From CAYQSU01 sp964420325 (GTDB taxonomy: Bacteria > Pseudomonadota > Alphaproteobacteria > Rhodospirillales > Defluviicoccaceae), in contig CAYQSU010000002.1 of the NCBI GenBank assembly GCA_964420325.1, positions 1 through 64,000 on the forward strand: a stretch of 64,000 nucleotides of DNA. Direction: 5' to 3'. Every line of letters starts with the position of its first letter. Position 1 is the stretch's first letter. The notes under the pieces were generated by a model that worked only from the letters and a program-made list of their open reading frames with translations, was not told the origin of the DNA and made no database searches. Below are positions 43,125 to 51,908 of the stretch, one piece after another. The translations under genes and the position numbers were made by a program.

Positions 43125-43937
43125 GTGAAGGACGAAAACGTCGAACAGGCCAAGATGCCGCTGATGGAGCACCTCGTCGAGCTGCGTCAGCGCTTGCTGA
43201 TCAGCCTCGCCGGTCTGCTGGTGCTGTTCTTCGTCTGTTACTACTTCGCCCCCCACATCTACGGCTTCCTGATGCAGCCGCTGGCCGGCGTCCTCGACGA
43301 GTTGGGCGGCCAGCGGCGGATGATCTTCACCGCGCTGCACGAGGCCTTCTTCACCTACATCAAGGTGGCGTTCTTCGCGGCGCTGTTTCTCGGTTTCCCG
43401 ATCATCGCGAGCCAGGTGTGGATGTTCGTCGCGCCCGGGCTCTACCGCCATGAGAAGCGCGCCTTCCTGCCCTTCCTCGTCGCCACGCCGATCCTGTTTT
43501 TTGCCGGCGGGGCGATGGTTTACTACCTGATCTTCCCGCTCGCCTGGGAGTTCTTCCTGAGCTTCGAGTCGGCCGGCGGGGACGGGGCCTTGCCGATCCA
43601 GCTCGAGGCCAAGGTCGACCAGTACCTGTCCCTGGTGATGCGCCTCATCTTCGCCTTCGGCCTGGTGTTCGAGCTGCCGGTGGTCTTCACGCTGCTGGCG
43701 CGGACGGGCATGATCACATCGCAGGGGATGCGGTCGAAGCGTCGGTACGCCATCGTCCTCGCCTTCGTCGCCGCCGCCATCCTGACCCCGCCCGACGTCA
43801 TCAGCCAGATCGGCCTCGCCGTGCCGACGGTGCTGCTCTACGAGATATCGATCCTTTGCGTGCGGATGATCGAGCGCCGGCGGGGCGAAGCCGCCGTCGA
43901 CGAGCCTGCCGAGCCTGCCGGCTCGGCCGGGGATTGA
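43125..43937 (+). CDS. tatC: Twin-arginine translocase subunit TatC
   Basis: 270 aa with six helices. The family N terminus MPLMEHLVELRQRLLISL, the first periplasmic loop region with LHEAFFTYIKVAFFAALFLGFP, and FVAPGLYRHEKRAFLPF are clear, as is DVISQIGLAVPTVLLYEISI. It is the Tat signal-recognition core. The start is GTG at 43125. A short acidic tail (ERRRGEAAVDEPAEPAG) ends the protein. Confidence 0.96.
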   Translation: MKDENVEQAKMPLMEHLVELRQRLLISLAGLLVLFFVCYYFAPHIYGFLMQPLAGVLDELGGQRRMIFTALHEAFFTYIKVAFFAALFLGFPIIASQVWMFVAPGLYRHEKRAFLPFLVATPILFFAGGAMVYYLIFPLAWEFFLSFESAGGDGALPIQLEAKVDQYLSLVMRLIFAFGLVFELPVVFTLLARTGMITSQGMRSKRRYAIVLAFVAAAILTPPDVISQIGLAVPTVLLYEISILCVRMIERRRGEAAVDEPAEPAGSAGD

Positions 43938-43967
43938 GCCGGCGCCCGGCGAGCGAGGGGTACAGGC

Positions 43968-44864
43968 ATGTCGCAAGGCATCGCCATCCGAGTCGGCTAT
44001 CACAAGTGCGGATCCACGCACCTTGGGCACACGGTCTTTCAGGGTCACTCGCAGATCCGCCACCTGGGCAAGCCCTACGATCGCGCCGATCCGGTCCGCG
44101 AACTGATCGAGCGGCTGATGGACCGGCGCGACGGCTTCGATCTCGCGCGCTGCCGTGCGCTCGTGGAGGACCATGTTCGCCCGCACGCCGACCGGCGTCT
44201 GGTGACGCTTTCCGACGGTCGTCTCGCCTTCTGGGCGCGTACCGCCGACAGCCCGATCCCGCAGCGTCTGTTCGATGTCTTCGGGCCGTGTCGCATCCTG
44301 GTGACGATCCGCCGCCACGAGGATTTCGTGAAGTCGCTGTACGTCCAGCACTTCGGCACCGGCAAGACGGCCCAGGACATCGATCCGTGGCTCGCGGCCA
44401 ATTGGCGGGAAGGGATCCGCTTCCAGGACTACATCGCCTTTGCCGGTCTGGTGAGGCGGTTCGCCGAGGTGTTCGGCCGCGAGCGCATTTCAGTGTCCCT
44501 GCTCGAACGCTTCGCCGACGACCGGGACGCGCAGGCAGCCGAGCTCGGCCGCTTTCTCGGCATTGATGGCGCCGAGTTCGCCGCGCTGCTCGCCGCGGCA
44601 CCCCGGAACCCGCGCATGTCGGTGCTGCAGAGACGGCTCGGCGGCAAGAAGTCGGCGCCCTACGCCGCCGCCAAGGCGATCGCCCAGCGGCTTCCTCCTC
44701 CGGTGCTGCGGGTGGCGGCCGGTCTCACCGGCCACCATCGGCGCTACGAGCCCGAGCTCGGTGCGAGGTGGCGAGAGGCGATCCGGGAGGTGGCCCGCGA
44801 GGACTCGGCGGCACTTCGCGAACTCTATGATCTGCCGCTCGCCCGGTATGGCTACGCGGCGTAG
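43968..44864 (+). CDS. Sulfotransferase-like P-loop protein
   Basis: 298 aa. The N-terminal RVGYHKCGSTHLG resembles the PAPS-binding 5'-phosphosulfate loop (PKxGTTxL) of sulfotransferases, and RILVTIRRHEDFVKSLYVQHFG resembles the 3'-phosphate-binding region with the R-P/H-ED-xxS pattern. ERISVSLLERFADDRDAQAAELGRFLGI is a typical late motif. The acceptor is unknown, but a sugar or lipid is common in related proteins. It lies between tatC and serS, where most relatives of this gene block have none, so it may be a lineage-specific insertion. Confidence 0.75.
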   Translation: MSQGIAIRVGYHKCGSTHLGHTVFQGHSQIRHLGKPYDRADPVRELIERLMDRRDGFDLARCRALVEDHVRPHADRRLVTLSDGRLAFWARTADSPIPQRLFDVFGPCRILVTIRRHEDFVKSLYVQHFGTGKTAQDIDPWLAANWREGIRFQDYIAFAGLVRRFAEVFGRERISVSLLERFADDRDAQAAELGRFLGIDGAEFAALLAAAPRNPRMSVLQRRLGGKKSAPYAAAKAIAQRLPPPVLRVAAGLTGHHRRYEPELGARWREAIREVAREDSAALRELYDLPLARYGYAA

Positions 44865-44968
44865 GTTCGGCCGCGAGCCAGCGATTCGCGAAGACCCGCC
44901 GTCCGGCGCCGGTCTCGCGACCGTCGAGCGGACGTAGCGCCCGGTGCGCCGGGCCGGCGCCGGCGTCC

Positions 44969-44997
44969 TTGACCGCGGGCCGGCGTTCGGCTAACCC
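44969..44997 (+). promoter_or_regulatory. Possible serS promoter
   Basis: TTGACC (44969-44974, five of six consensus bases) and TAACCC (44992-44997, weak) are 17 bases apart, 33 bases before the serS start. It lies in a 165-base gap, long for this operon-dense region. The -10 is poor. Confidence 0.3.
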
Positions 44998-45029
44998 GCG
45001 CCAGGGGTGGCCCGAGGCCTCAACGTACA

Positions 45030-46310
45030 ATGTTCGACATCCGCTGGATCCGCGACAATCCGGACGCCTTCGATCGCGGCCTGCGCCGCCGCGGACTGGC
45101 GCCGGAGTCTGCACGCATCCTCGCCCTCGATCGGGCGCGGCGCGAGGCGCTGGCCGAGGCGCAGGCGATCCAGGCGGAGCGCAACCGGCTGTCCCGCGAG
45201 ATCGGCCGGTGCAAGCAGCAGGGTGAGGACGCCACCGATCTGCTCGAGGCCGTGTCCCACTCGAAGGGCCGCGAGGCGGCCGCGGGAGAAAGGGCGGGCG
45301 CCGCCGAGGCCGAGCTCGAGGCGGCGCTCGCCACCATTCCCAACCTGCCGGCCGACGACGTTCCCGACGGTGCTGACGAAGGCGCCAACGTCGAGATCCG
45401 GCGCTGGGGCGAGCCGCCCGATCTGGCGTTTCCGCCGCAGGAGCATTTCCACATCGGCGAACGGCTCGGGATGATGGACTTCGAGCGCGCCGCCCGGCTC
45501 TCCGGCTCCCGGTTCGCAGTTCTGACCGGCGCCCTCGCCAAGCTCGAGCGGGCACTGGCCGCGTTCATGCTCGACCTGCATACGGGCGAGTTCGGCTACA
45601 CCGAGGTGAGCCCGCCGGCGCTGGTCCGGGACGCCGCCCTCTACGGCACCGGCCAGTTGCCGAAGTTCGGAGACGACCTGTTCCGCACCACCGACGGGTT
45701 CTGGCTGATCCCGACCGCCGAGGTGCCGCTGACCAACCTCGTCGCCGGAGAGATCCTGGACGAGGAGCGGCTGCCGAAGCGGCTCGCCGCGATGACCTGG
45801 TGCTTCCGCTCGGAGGCGGGCGCCGCCGGCAAGGACACCCGCGGCATGATCAGACAGCACCAGTTCACCAAGGTGGAGCTAGTGAGCATCACCCGCGCCG
45901 AGGACTCGGACGCCGAGCTCGAGCGGATGACCGGGTGCGCCGAGGCGGTTCTGCAATGCCTGGGCCTTGCCTATCGCGTCGTCGCGCTCTGCACCGGCGA
46001 CATGGGCTTCGCCGCGCGCAGGACCTACGACATCGAGGTGTGGCTGCCGGGACAGGGGCGCTATCGGGAGATCTCCAGCTGCTCCAACTGCGGCGACTTC
46101 CAGGCCCGCCGCATGAACGCCCGCTGTCGCAGGGCGAACGAGAAGGGGACGCGCTTCGTGCATACCCTCAACGGCTCCGGTCTCGCGGTCGGGCGGACGC
46201 TCGTCGCCGTCCTGGAGAACGGCCAGCGGGCGGATGGCTCGGTCGCCGTTCCGCATGCACTCAGGCCCTACATGGGCGGGCTCGAGGTGATTTCCGCCGA
46301 TGATGCATGA
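45030..46310 (+). CDS. serS: Seryl-tRNA synthetase
   Basis: 426 aa class II synthetase. The N-terminal coiled-coil arm binds tRNA (ALAEAQAIQAERNRLSREIG). Motif 2 is in TWCFRSEAGAAGKDTRGMIR followed by QHQFTKVELVSI, motif 3 is LNGSGLAVGRTLVAVLENGQ, and SSCSNCGDFQARRMNARCR is the family signature. It charges tRNA-Ser. ATG 45030 is preceded by a weak ribosome site. Its end overlaps surE by 11 bases. Confidence 0.96.
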   Translation: MFDIRWIRDNPDAFDRGLRRRGLAPESARILALDRARREALAEAQAIQAERNRLSREIGRCKQQGEDATDLLEAVSHSKGREAAAGERAGAAEAELEAALATIPNLPADDVPDGADEGANVEIRRWGEPPDLAFPPQEHFHIGERLGMMDFERAARLSGSRFAVLTGALAKLERALAAFMLDLHTGEFGYTEVSPPALVRDAALYGTGQLPKFGDDLFRTTDGFWLIPTAEVPLTNLVAGEILDEERLPKRLAAMTWCFRSEAGAAGKDTRGMIRQHQFTKVELVSITRAEDSDAELERMTGCAEAVLQCLGLAYRVVALCTGDMGFAARRTYDIEVWLPGQGRYREISSCSNCGDFQARRMNARCRRANEKGTRFVHTLNGSGLAVGRTLVAVLENGQRADGSVAVPHALRPYMGGLEVISADDA

Positions 46311-47082
46311 GCCGTTCGCCCTGGACACCGCGCGGGTGCTGATCTGCAACGACGACGGAATCTACGCGCCCGGGCTCAGGCTCCTCGAGAAGATCGTGCG
46401 TCGCCTGGTTCGCGAGGTCTGGGTGGTCGCCCCGGACTCCGAGCAGAGCGCGGCCAGTCATTCCCTGACCATGCGCCGTCCGCTCTACGTGCGGCGGGTG
46501 TCGAGACGTCGCTACAGTGTCGACGGCACGCCGACCGACAGCGTCCTGCTCGCGATCCACAAGGTGATGAAGGACCGCCCGCCCGACCTCGTGCTCTCGG
46601 GCATCAACCGCGGCGGCAACCTGGGAGAGGACGCCGCCTACTCCGGCACGGTGGCGGCGGCGATGGAAGGGACCTTGCTGGGATTTCGCTCGGTCGCGCT
46701 GAGCATGTACTACCTTGACCGGCAAAGCGTCCGCTGGTCGGTCGCCGAGCGCTGGACCGGCGAGGTGCTGCGGCGCCTCGCGGCGATCCGCTGGCCCGAG
46801 TCCGTGCTCATCAACGTCAACTTCCCCGACGTGGCGCCCGAGGCGGTGATCGGCATCGAGGTCACCCGGCAGGGACGGCGCAAGATCGGCGGCGCCATCG
46901 CCGAAGGGGTCGATCCGCGCGGCGAACGCTTCTTCTGGATCGGCTACGGCCGCCAGGAGGACCGCGACCGCGAGGGCACCGATCTGGAGGCGGTGTTCCG
47001 CGGCGCCATCTCGATCACGCCGCTCACCCGCAACCTGACCGACGAACCGGCGCTGAGGGCGTTGAAGGCGGTCTTCCCGTGA
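46300..47082 (+). CDS. surE: 5'-nucleotidase SurE
   Basis: 260 aa. It is a metal-dependent nucleoside monophosphate phosphatase of stress survival. ILICNDDGIYAPGL-type sequence near the N terminus supplies the metal ligands, SAASHSLTMRRPL follows, and SGINRGGNLGEDAAYSGTVA is the family signature. Two in-frame ATGs at 46300 and 46303 lie inside the end of serS. It overlaps pcm by four bases, the classic surE-pcm pair. Confidence 0.95.
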   Translation: MMHEPFALDTARVLICNDDGIYAPGLRLLEKIVRRLVREVWVVAPDSEQSAASHSLTMRRPLYVRRVSRRRYSVDGTPTDSVLLAIHKVMKDRPPDLVLSGINRGGNLGEDAAYSGTVAAAMEGTLLGFRSVALSMYYLDRQSVRWSVAERWTGEVLRRLAAIRWPESVLINVNFPDVAPEAVIGIEVTRQGRRKIGGAIAEGVDPRGERFFWIGYGRQEDRDREGTDLEAVFRGAISITPLTRNLTDEPALRALKAVFP

Positions 47083-47720
47083 GCCCCGATTCGCGCAAGA
47101 TCCGGCTGGTCATGGACCTACGCCGCGCCGGCATCTCGGACACCCGGGTGCTGGCGGCGATCGAACGCATTCCGCGCGATCTGTTCGCGCCGGAGGCATT
47201 CCTCGACAAGGCCTACGAGAACACCGCACTGCCGATCGGCCGCCACCAGACGATGAGCGCGCCGTTCGTCGTCGCGCTGATGACCCAGGCGCTCGAGGTG
47301 AACGAACGAATGAAGGTGCTGGAGGTGGGAACGGGCTCCGGCTATCAGGCGGCGGTGCTCGCCAGGCTCTGCCGCCGGGTCTACACCATCGAGCGGTATC
47401 GCGATCTCCTCGATGCGGCGGAGAAGCGATTCGAAGCCCTTCGCATCATGAACATCACCGCCAAGGTGGGCGACGGCACCTTCGGCTGGCCGGAGCAGGC
47501 CCCGTTTGAGCGCATCATCGTCACCGCCGCGGCCGGGGACGTTCCGCCGCTGCTTGCGGACCAGCTGGCCCCAGGCGGCATGATGGTCGTCCCCATCGAC
47601 GACGGGGCCGGCGCGCAAAGGCTGATCCGGGTCCATCGGACGGACGACGAGATCGACACCGAGGACTTGGGGCCGGTGCGGTTCGTGCCGCTGGTGGCGG
47701 GCCGCGCGGGAGACGATTGA
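47079..47720 (+). CDS. pcm: Protein-L-isoaspartate O-methyltransferase
   Basis: 213 aa. It methylates isoaspartate in damaged proteins so that the peptide bond can be repaired, using S-adenosylmethionine. It has NTALPIGRHQTMSAPFVVALMT, the SAM motif VLEVGTGSGYQAAVLARL and the post-motifs PFERIIVTAAAGDVPP and LAPGGMMVVPI. The GTG start overlaps the surE stop. The surE-pcm-nlpD order is conserved across proteobacteria. Confidence 0.96.
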   Translation: MSPDSRKIRLVMDLRRAGISDTRVLAAIERIPRDLFAPEAFLDKAYENTALPIGRHQTMSAPFVVALMTQALEVNERMKVLEVGTGSGYQAAVLARLCRRVYTIERYRDLLDAAEKRFEALRIMNITAKVGDGTFGWPEQAPFERIIVTAAAGDVPPLLADQLAPGGMMVVPIDDGAGAQRLIRVHRTDDEIDTEDLGPVRFVPLVAGRAGDD

Positions 47721-47754
47721 AGGACGGCTCCGCCTCGACGATAATTCCCTGGCG

Positions 47755-48858
47755 ATGACCTTGCTTGCGCCCGCACCATTGCGAAAGGCGGCGATCCTGT
47801 TCGCCGTCGCCGCGCTCTCCGGCTGTGGCTTCGCCGAATGGCCGCCCACGTCCTCAAGGCGGCCGGTGACGCAGCCGCCGCCAGCGGCGGCTTCGCCGGT
47901 CCTCATGGGCCAGCCGCAGGCGCGTCCGTCCGATCCGGTGCAGACGGCGGCCCTTCCGCCGCCGCGGTCTCCGACGACGGCCGCCGTGCCACCGTCGCCG
48001 CCGGTCCAACCGGGAACGGCGCCGACGGCGGTCGTCGTCGAGTCCGGCGATACCATCTATTCGCTGTCGCGCCGCTACGGCGTGCCGACGCGGGCGATCA
48101 TCGAGGCCAACGGCCTCGAGCCGCCGTTCCGCCTCACCGTCGGCCAGCGCATCGTGCTGCCGAGGCAGCAGGAGCACGTGGTGGCGGGCGGCGAGACCCT
48201 GTTCGACATCGCCGGCACGTACGGCGTCGATCCGTACGTTCTGGCGAGCGCCAACGGGCTGATCGCTCCCTACCGTCTCCGCGACGGGCAGCGCCTGACG
48301 GTGCCCGCGCCCGACCCGGCGTCCCGGCCGCCGGTGCAGCAGACAGCGGCGCTTGGATCCTCCCTCGGGCCGCCGCCGGCCCCAGCGCCGGCGGAAGCGA
48401 CGGGGGACGAGCCGGCGCTGGCGGCCATTCCCCGCATCGTGCCGTCGGAGCCGGTGGCGAAGCCGCCGCCCGTTTCCGGCCGGGGCTTCGTCTGGCCGGT
48501 GAAAGGCAAGATCATCTCGGACTTCGGCCCGAAGGCCAAGGGCCGCCGGAACGACGGCGTCAACATTGCCGGCCCCCGCGGCACACCCGTCCGCGCGGCA
48601 GAGGGCGGAGTCGTCGCTTACGCCGGCAACGAGCTGCGCGGTTTCGGCAACCTCGTGCTGCTCCGCCATGCAGACGGTTGGGTCACGGCGTATGCCCACA
48701 ACGACGAACTGCTCGTTCAGCGCGGCGACACCGTCCAGCGCGGGCAGACGATCGCGAAACTGGGAAGCACGGGAAGCGTCACCGAGCCTCAGCTCCACTT
48801 CCAGCTGCGGAAGGGCAAGCAGCCGGTGGATCCGGTCAAGTATCTGGCGAGCAGCTGA
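47755..48858 (+). CDS. nlpD: NlpD-like LysM/M23 lipoprotein with degenerate active site
   Basis: 367 aa. A lipoprotein signal ends in the lipobox LSGC (Cys24). Two LysM repeats follow (VVESGDTIYSLSRRYGVPTR and HVVAGGETLFDIAGTYGVDP), then a Pro/Ala linker and an M23 LytM domain from about residue 240. The zinc site is broken: the HxGxD segment reads NDGVN and HLH reads QLH, while YAHND keeps the other His. This matches NlpD and EnvC, which activate amidases and do not cut peptidoglycan. Position after surE-pcm supports NlpD. Confidence 0.9.
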   Translation: MTLLAPAPLRKAAILFAVAALSGCGFAEWPPTSSRRPVTQPPPAAASPVLMGQPQARPSDPVQTAALPPPRSPTTAAVPPSPPVQPGTAPTAVVVESGDTIYSLSRRYGVPTRAIIEANGLEPPFRLTVGQRIVLPRQQEHVVAGGETLFDIAGTYGVDPYVLASANGLIAPYRLRDGQRLTVPAPDPASRPPVQQTAALGSSLGPPPAPAPAEATGDEPALAAIPRIVPSEPVAKPPPVSGRGFVWPVKGKIISDFGPKAKGRRNDGVNIAGPRGTPVRAAEGGVVAYAGNELRGFGNLVLLRHADGWVTAYAHNDELLVQRGDTVQRGQTIAKLGSTGSVTEPQLHFQLRKGKQPVDPVKYLASS

Positions 48859-48860
48859 CC

Positions 48861-48874
48861 CCGGCCGGTGCCGG
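48861..48874. terminator. Short hairpin between convergent nlpD and ATPase genes
   Basis: CCGGC and GCCGG flank CGGT in the 17-base gap between two convergent genes. The position suits a bidirectional terminator, but the stem has only five pairs and there is no T-run. Confidence 0.3.
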
Positions 48875-48875
48875 C

Positions 48876-49736
48876 TCAGCCATCCAGCCGCTGTCCCAGG
48901 CGGCCGGCGAGATCCTGAATGTACTGCCAAGCCACGCGGCCGGACCGGGCGCCCCGGGTGACCGACCATTCGCGCGCCTCGGCCCGAAGCGTGTCGCGCG
49001 GGACGTCGAGCTCGTAGAACCGGGCGTAACCCTCAACGATGGCAAAGTAGGTCTCCTGATCGCAGACATGGAAGCCGAGCCAAAGTCCGAAGCGGTCCGA
49101 GAGCGACACCTTCTCCTCGACCGCTTCCGCCGGATTGATGGCGGTCGAGCGCTCGTTCTCGATCATGTCGCGGGGCATCAGATGGCGGCGGTTCGACGTG
49201 GCGTAGAATACGACGGTCTCCGGGCGGCCCTCGATGCCGCCCTCGAGCACCGCCTTCAGGGACTTGTAGGATGCGTCCCGTCCGTCGAAGGAGAGGTCGT
49301 CGCAGAACAGCACGCAGCGACGGGAGGACGCGCGCAGAGCCGAAAGCAGCTTGGGCAGGGTCGGGGTGTCCTCGCGATGGATCTCGATGAGGGCGAGCGC
49401 GTGGGGCAGGTCCGCATTGACCCGCGCATGCACGGCCTTGACGAGGGAGCTCTTGCCCGTGCCGCGGGCACCCCACAGGAGCGCGTTGTTGGCCGGAAGG
49501 CCGCGGGCGAAGCGGAGCGTGTTGTCGAGGAGTATCTCCCGCTGGCGGTCAATCCCCTGCAGGAGCTCGAGGGCGACGCAGTTGACGCGGGGGACCGCCT
49601 CCAGCCGGCTCGCGTCGGCGTGCCAGACGAACGCGTCGGCATCCGCGAGCGCGGCGCCGCGCGGGACCGGCGGCGCCAGCCGTTCGAGCGCGTCCGCGAC
49701 CCGCCTGAGGACGGGGGTGAGATCCGGCTCGGACAT
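48876..49736 (-). CDS. DUF815 AAA-type ATP-binding protein
   Basis: 286 aa. Walker A is LLWGARGTGKSSLVKAVHA near residues 86-104, Walker B is CVLFCDDLSFD, and a sensor-like VVFYATSNRRHLMP follows. The N-terminal third has CVALELLQGIDRQREILLDNT, the family stretch. The domain is close to AAA proteins, but its role is not established. It is the only minus-strand gene in the 35-53 kb block, lying between nlpD and yajC, a position it holds in several alphaproteobacteria. Confidence 0.88.
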   Translation of the reverse strand: MSEPDLTPVLRRVADALERLAPPVPRGAALADADAFVWHADASRLEAVPRVNCVALELLQGIDRQREILLDNTLRFARGLPANNALLWGARGTGKSSLVKAVHARVNADLPHALALIEIHREDTPTLPKLLSALRASSRRCVLFCDDLSFDGRDASYKSLKAVLEGGIEGRPETVVFYATSNRRHLMPRDMIENERSTAINPAEAVEEKVSLSDRFGLWLGFHVCDQETYFAIVEGYARFYELDVPRDTLRAEAREWSVTRGARSGRVAWQYIQDLAGRLGQRLDG

Positions 49737-49796
49737 GTGGCAACCCTATCAGCTCCGTGGCGGCCTGTCACAGCGGGGGAGACAAGGCGTTAGCGT

Positions 49797-49824
49797 TTGC
49801 AACCGACGCCCGCGCGGGTATAGT
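49797..49824 (+). promoter_or_regulatory. Promoter of the yajC-secDF operon
   Basis: TTGCAA (49797-49802) and TATAGT (49819-49824) are 16 bases apart. The -10 matches five of six consensus bases and the -35 four. It is in the 125-base divergent gap and would give a leader of about 30 bases before ATG 49862. Among the sigma-70-like signals in the window this is the best match. Confidence 0.5.
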
Positions 49825-49861
49825 CCCGGCCCTACGGATCATCACCTGGTCGATCGAGGAG

Positions 49862-50284
49862 ATGTCGATGTTCGTTACGCCGGCCTTCGCACAGGAGGCG
49901 GGAGGAGGCGCCGGCCCCGACGGCTTGGCAGCGTTTCTGCCCATTATTCTGATCTTCGTCGTCTTCTACTTTCTCCTGATCCGCCCGCAGCAGAAGAAGA
50001 TGAAGCAGCACAAGGAGATGCTCGCGGGGATCCGGCGCGGCGACAGGGTGGTCACCGGCGGCGGCATCGTCGGCACCGTCACCAAGGTTGTCGACGACAA
50101 CGAGGTCCAGGTCGAGATCGCCGAGAACATCAGGGTCCGCGTCCAGCGGGCGTTGATCTCCAGCGTTCTTGCCAAGCCGCAGCCGGCCGGCGAAGGAAAG
50201 GACTCGGGTGGCGAAAAGGGCGGCTCCGGTGGTGGCGAAGAAAAGGGCGGCGGCTCGATGCTGAAGAAGATCCTGGGCCGCTAG
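49862..50284 (+). CDS. yajC: Preprotein translocase subunit YajC
   Basis: 140 aa. One helix (FLPIILIFVVFYFLLIRPQQ) is followed by the family sequence KKMKQHKEMLAGIRRGDRVVTGGGIVG and a C-terminal tail rich in Gly, Lys and Glu that is longer than usual. It associates with SecDF in the inner membrane. In-frame ATGs at 49862 and 49868 differ by two residues. A spacing of 31 bases leads to secD. Confidence 0.94.
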   Translation: MSMFVTPAFAQEAGGGAGPDGLAAFLPIILIFVVFYFLLIRPQQKKMKQHKEMLAGIRRGDRVVTGGGIVGTVTKVVDDNEVQVEIAENIRVRVQRALISSVLAKPQPAGEGKDSGGEKGGSGGGEEKGGGSMLKKILGR

Positions 50285-50315
50285 AACAGCCAGCCGTAAC
50301 CGACCGCCGCAACCG

Positions 50316-51899
50316 ATGATCTATTTCGCGAAATGGAAGATCGCCCTGGTCCTGGCGGTGTGCCTGGCGGGGCTCGCCTTCGCCGCGCCCAACCTGGTGC
50401 CCCGTGAGACGGCCGAGTCGCTTCCCGGCTGGCTTCCGAGAAAACAGGTCAATCTCGGCCTCGATCTCCAGGGCGGCTCGCATCTTCTGCTCGAGGTCGA
50501 TTCCGCCGCCGTCGTCAGGGAGCTCATGGAGTCGGTCGTCGATTCCATTCGCGTCGAGCTGAGACAGGCTCGCATCCGATACACCGGACTGGGTGTCGTC
50601 GGGGCCGCCGCCGAGGTGACGATCGCCGAGCCCGAGCGCCTCGACGAGGCCCGGCGCCTGATCGGCGACATCGCCGCCGACAGCACGGTCGAGGTCCGCG
50701 AGGATGCGCGCATCGTCGTGGCCCTGACCGAGCAGGCCCTGCGCGAGCGGGAGCGGTCGGCGGTGGCCAAGACGGTCGAGATCATCCGTCGCCGCATCGA
50801 CCAGACCGGTGTCCGCGAGCCGACCATCGTGCCGCAGGGGGTGGACCGGATCCTCGTCCAGCTTCCGGGCATCGACGATCCGGAGCAGATGAAGCGCATC
50901 CTCGGCAAGACGGCGCAGATGTCCTTCCACCTGGTCGACGAGGAGACGCCGCTCAGCGAGGCGCTGGCAGGCCGGGTGCCGCCGGCTTCTCGGCTCCTGC
51001 CGCTGGACGAGGAGCGAACCACCTCCGGCCGTGAGCCGATGATCCTGGTCCGCAAGCGCGTCGTGGTCAGCGGCGAGCATCTGATCGATGCCCAGCCGAC
51101 GTTCGATTCGCAGAGCGGGCTTCCGGTCGTCAACTTCCGCTTCGATACCCTCGGCGCCAAGCTGTTCGGCGATGCCACGAGCAAGAACGTCGGCCGCCGC
51201 CTGGCCATCGTCCTCGACAACAGGGTCATCAGCGCGCCGGTGATCCGCGATGCCATCCTCGGCGGCAGCGGCATCATCACCGGCAACTTCACCGTGGGGG
51301 AGACCAACGAGCTGGCGCTGCTCCTGCGCGCCGGCGCCCTGCCTGCACCGCTGACCATCCTCGAGGAGCGCACCGTCGGGCCGGAGCTGGGGGCCGACTC
51401 GATCGCCGCCGGCGAGGTGGCCGGGGTCGTGGCACTCGTCGTCGTCATCGCATTCATGGTTCTCGCATACGGGCTGTTCGGCCTGATGGCGATCGGGGCG
51501 CTGATCATGAATCTGGTCTTGATCCTGGCCGCGCTGTCGGTGCTGCAGGCAACGCTGACGCTGCCCGGCATTGCCGGCATCGTGCTCACCATCGGCATGG
51601 CGGTCGACGCCAACGTGCTGGTCTTCGAGCGCATCCGCGAGGAGGTGCGGGGCGGCCGAACACCGATCTCTGCGATCGATGCCGGGTATTCGCGCGCCAT
51701 GGCCACCATCATCGACGCCAACGTCACGACCCTGATCGCTGCGGTGCTGCTCTACGTGTTCGGATCGGGGCCGGTGCAGGGCTTTGCGGTGACGCTCGCC
51801 ATCGGCATCTGCACCTCGATGTTCTCTGCCGTCCTGCTGACCCGGCTCGGCGTCGTCACCTGGCTTCTCAAGACGCGCCCGCAGGCGCTGCCGATCTAG
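50316..51899 (+). CDS. secD: Protein translocase subunit SecD
   Basis: 527 aa with six helices and a large periplasmic P1 domain. NLGLDLQGGSHLLLEV is the family DLQGG motif after TM1, and GIAGIVLTIGMAVDANVLVFERIREE is the TM4-5 motif with the proton-path Asp. It uses the proton gradient to pull secreted proteins across the membrane together with SecF. It starts MIYFAKWKIALVLAV and ends nine bases before secF. Confidence 0.96.
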   Translation: MIYFAKWKIALVLAVCLAGLAFAAPNLVPRETAESLPGWLPRKQVNLGLDLQGGSHLLLEVDSAAVVRELMESVVDSIRVELRQARIRYTGLGVVGAAAEVTIAEPERLDEARRLIGDIAADSTVEVREDARIVVALTEQALRERERSAVAKTVEIIRRRIDQTGVREPTIVPQGVDRILVQLPGIDDPEQMKRILGKTAQMSFHLVDEETPLSEALAGRVPPASRLLPLDEERTTSGREPMILVRKRVVVSGEHLIDAQPTFDSQSGLPVVNFRFDTLGAKLFGDATSKNVGRRLAIVLDNRVISAPVIRDAILGGSGIITGNFTVGETNELALLLRAGALPAPLTILEERTVGPELGADSIAAGEVAGVVALVVVIAFMVLAYGLFGLMAIGALIMNLVLILAALSVLQATLTLPGIAGIVLTIGMAVDANVLVFERIREEVRGGRTPISAIDAGYSRAMATIIDANVTTLIAAVLLYVFGSGPVQGFAVTLAIGICTSMFSAVLLTRLGVVTWLLKTRPQALPI

Positions 51900-51908
51900 G
51901 AGGGGTTG

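Noticed and set aside
42339..44351. 670-codon minus-strand open frame across tatA, tatB, tatC and the sulfotransferase gene
   Set aside because: It lies antisense to four recognisable genes and has the Gln/Glu/Arg/Asp-rich composition typical of GC-rich shadow frames.
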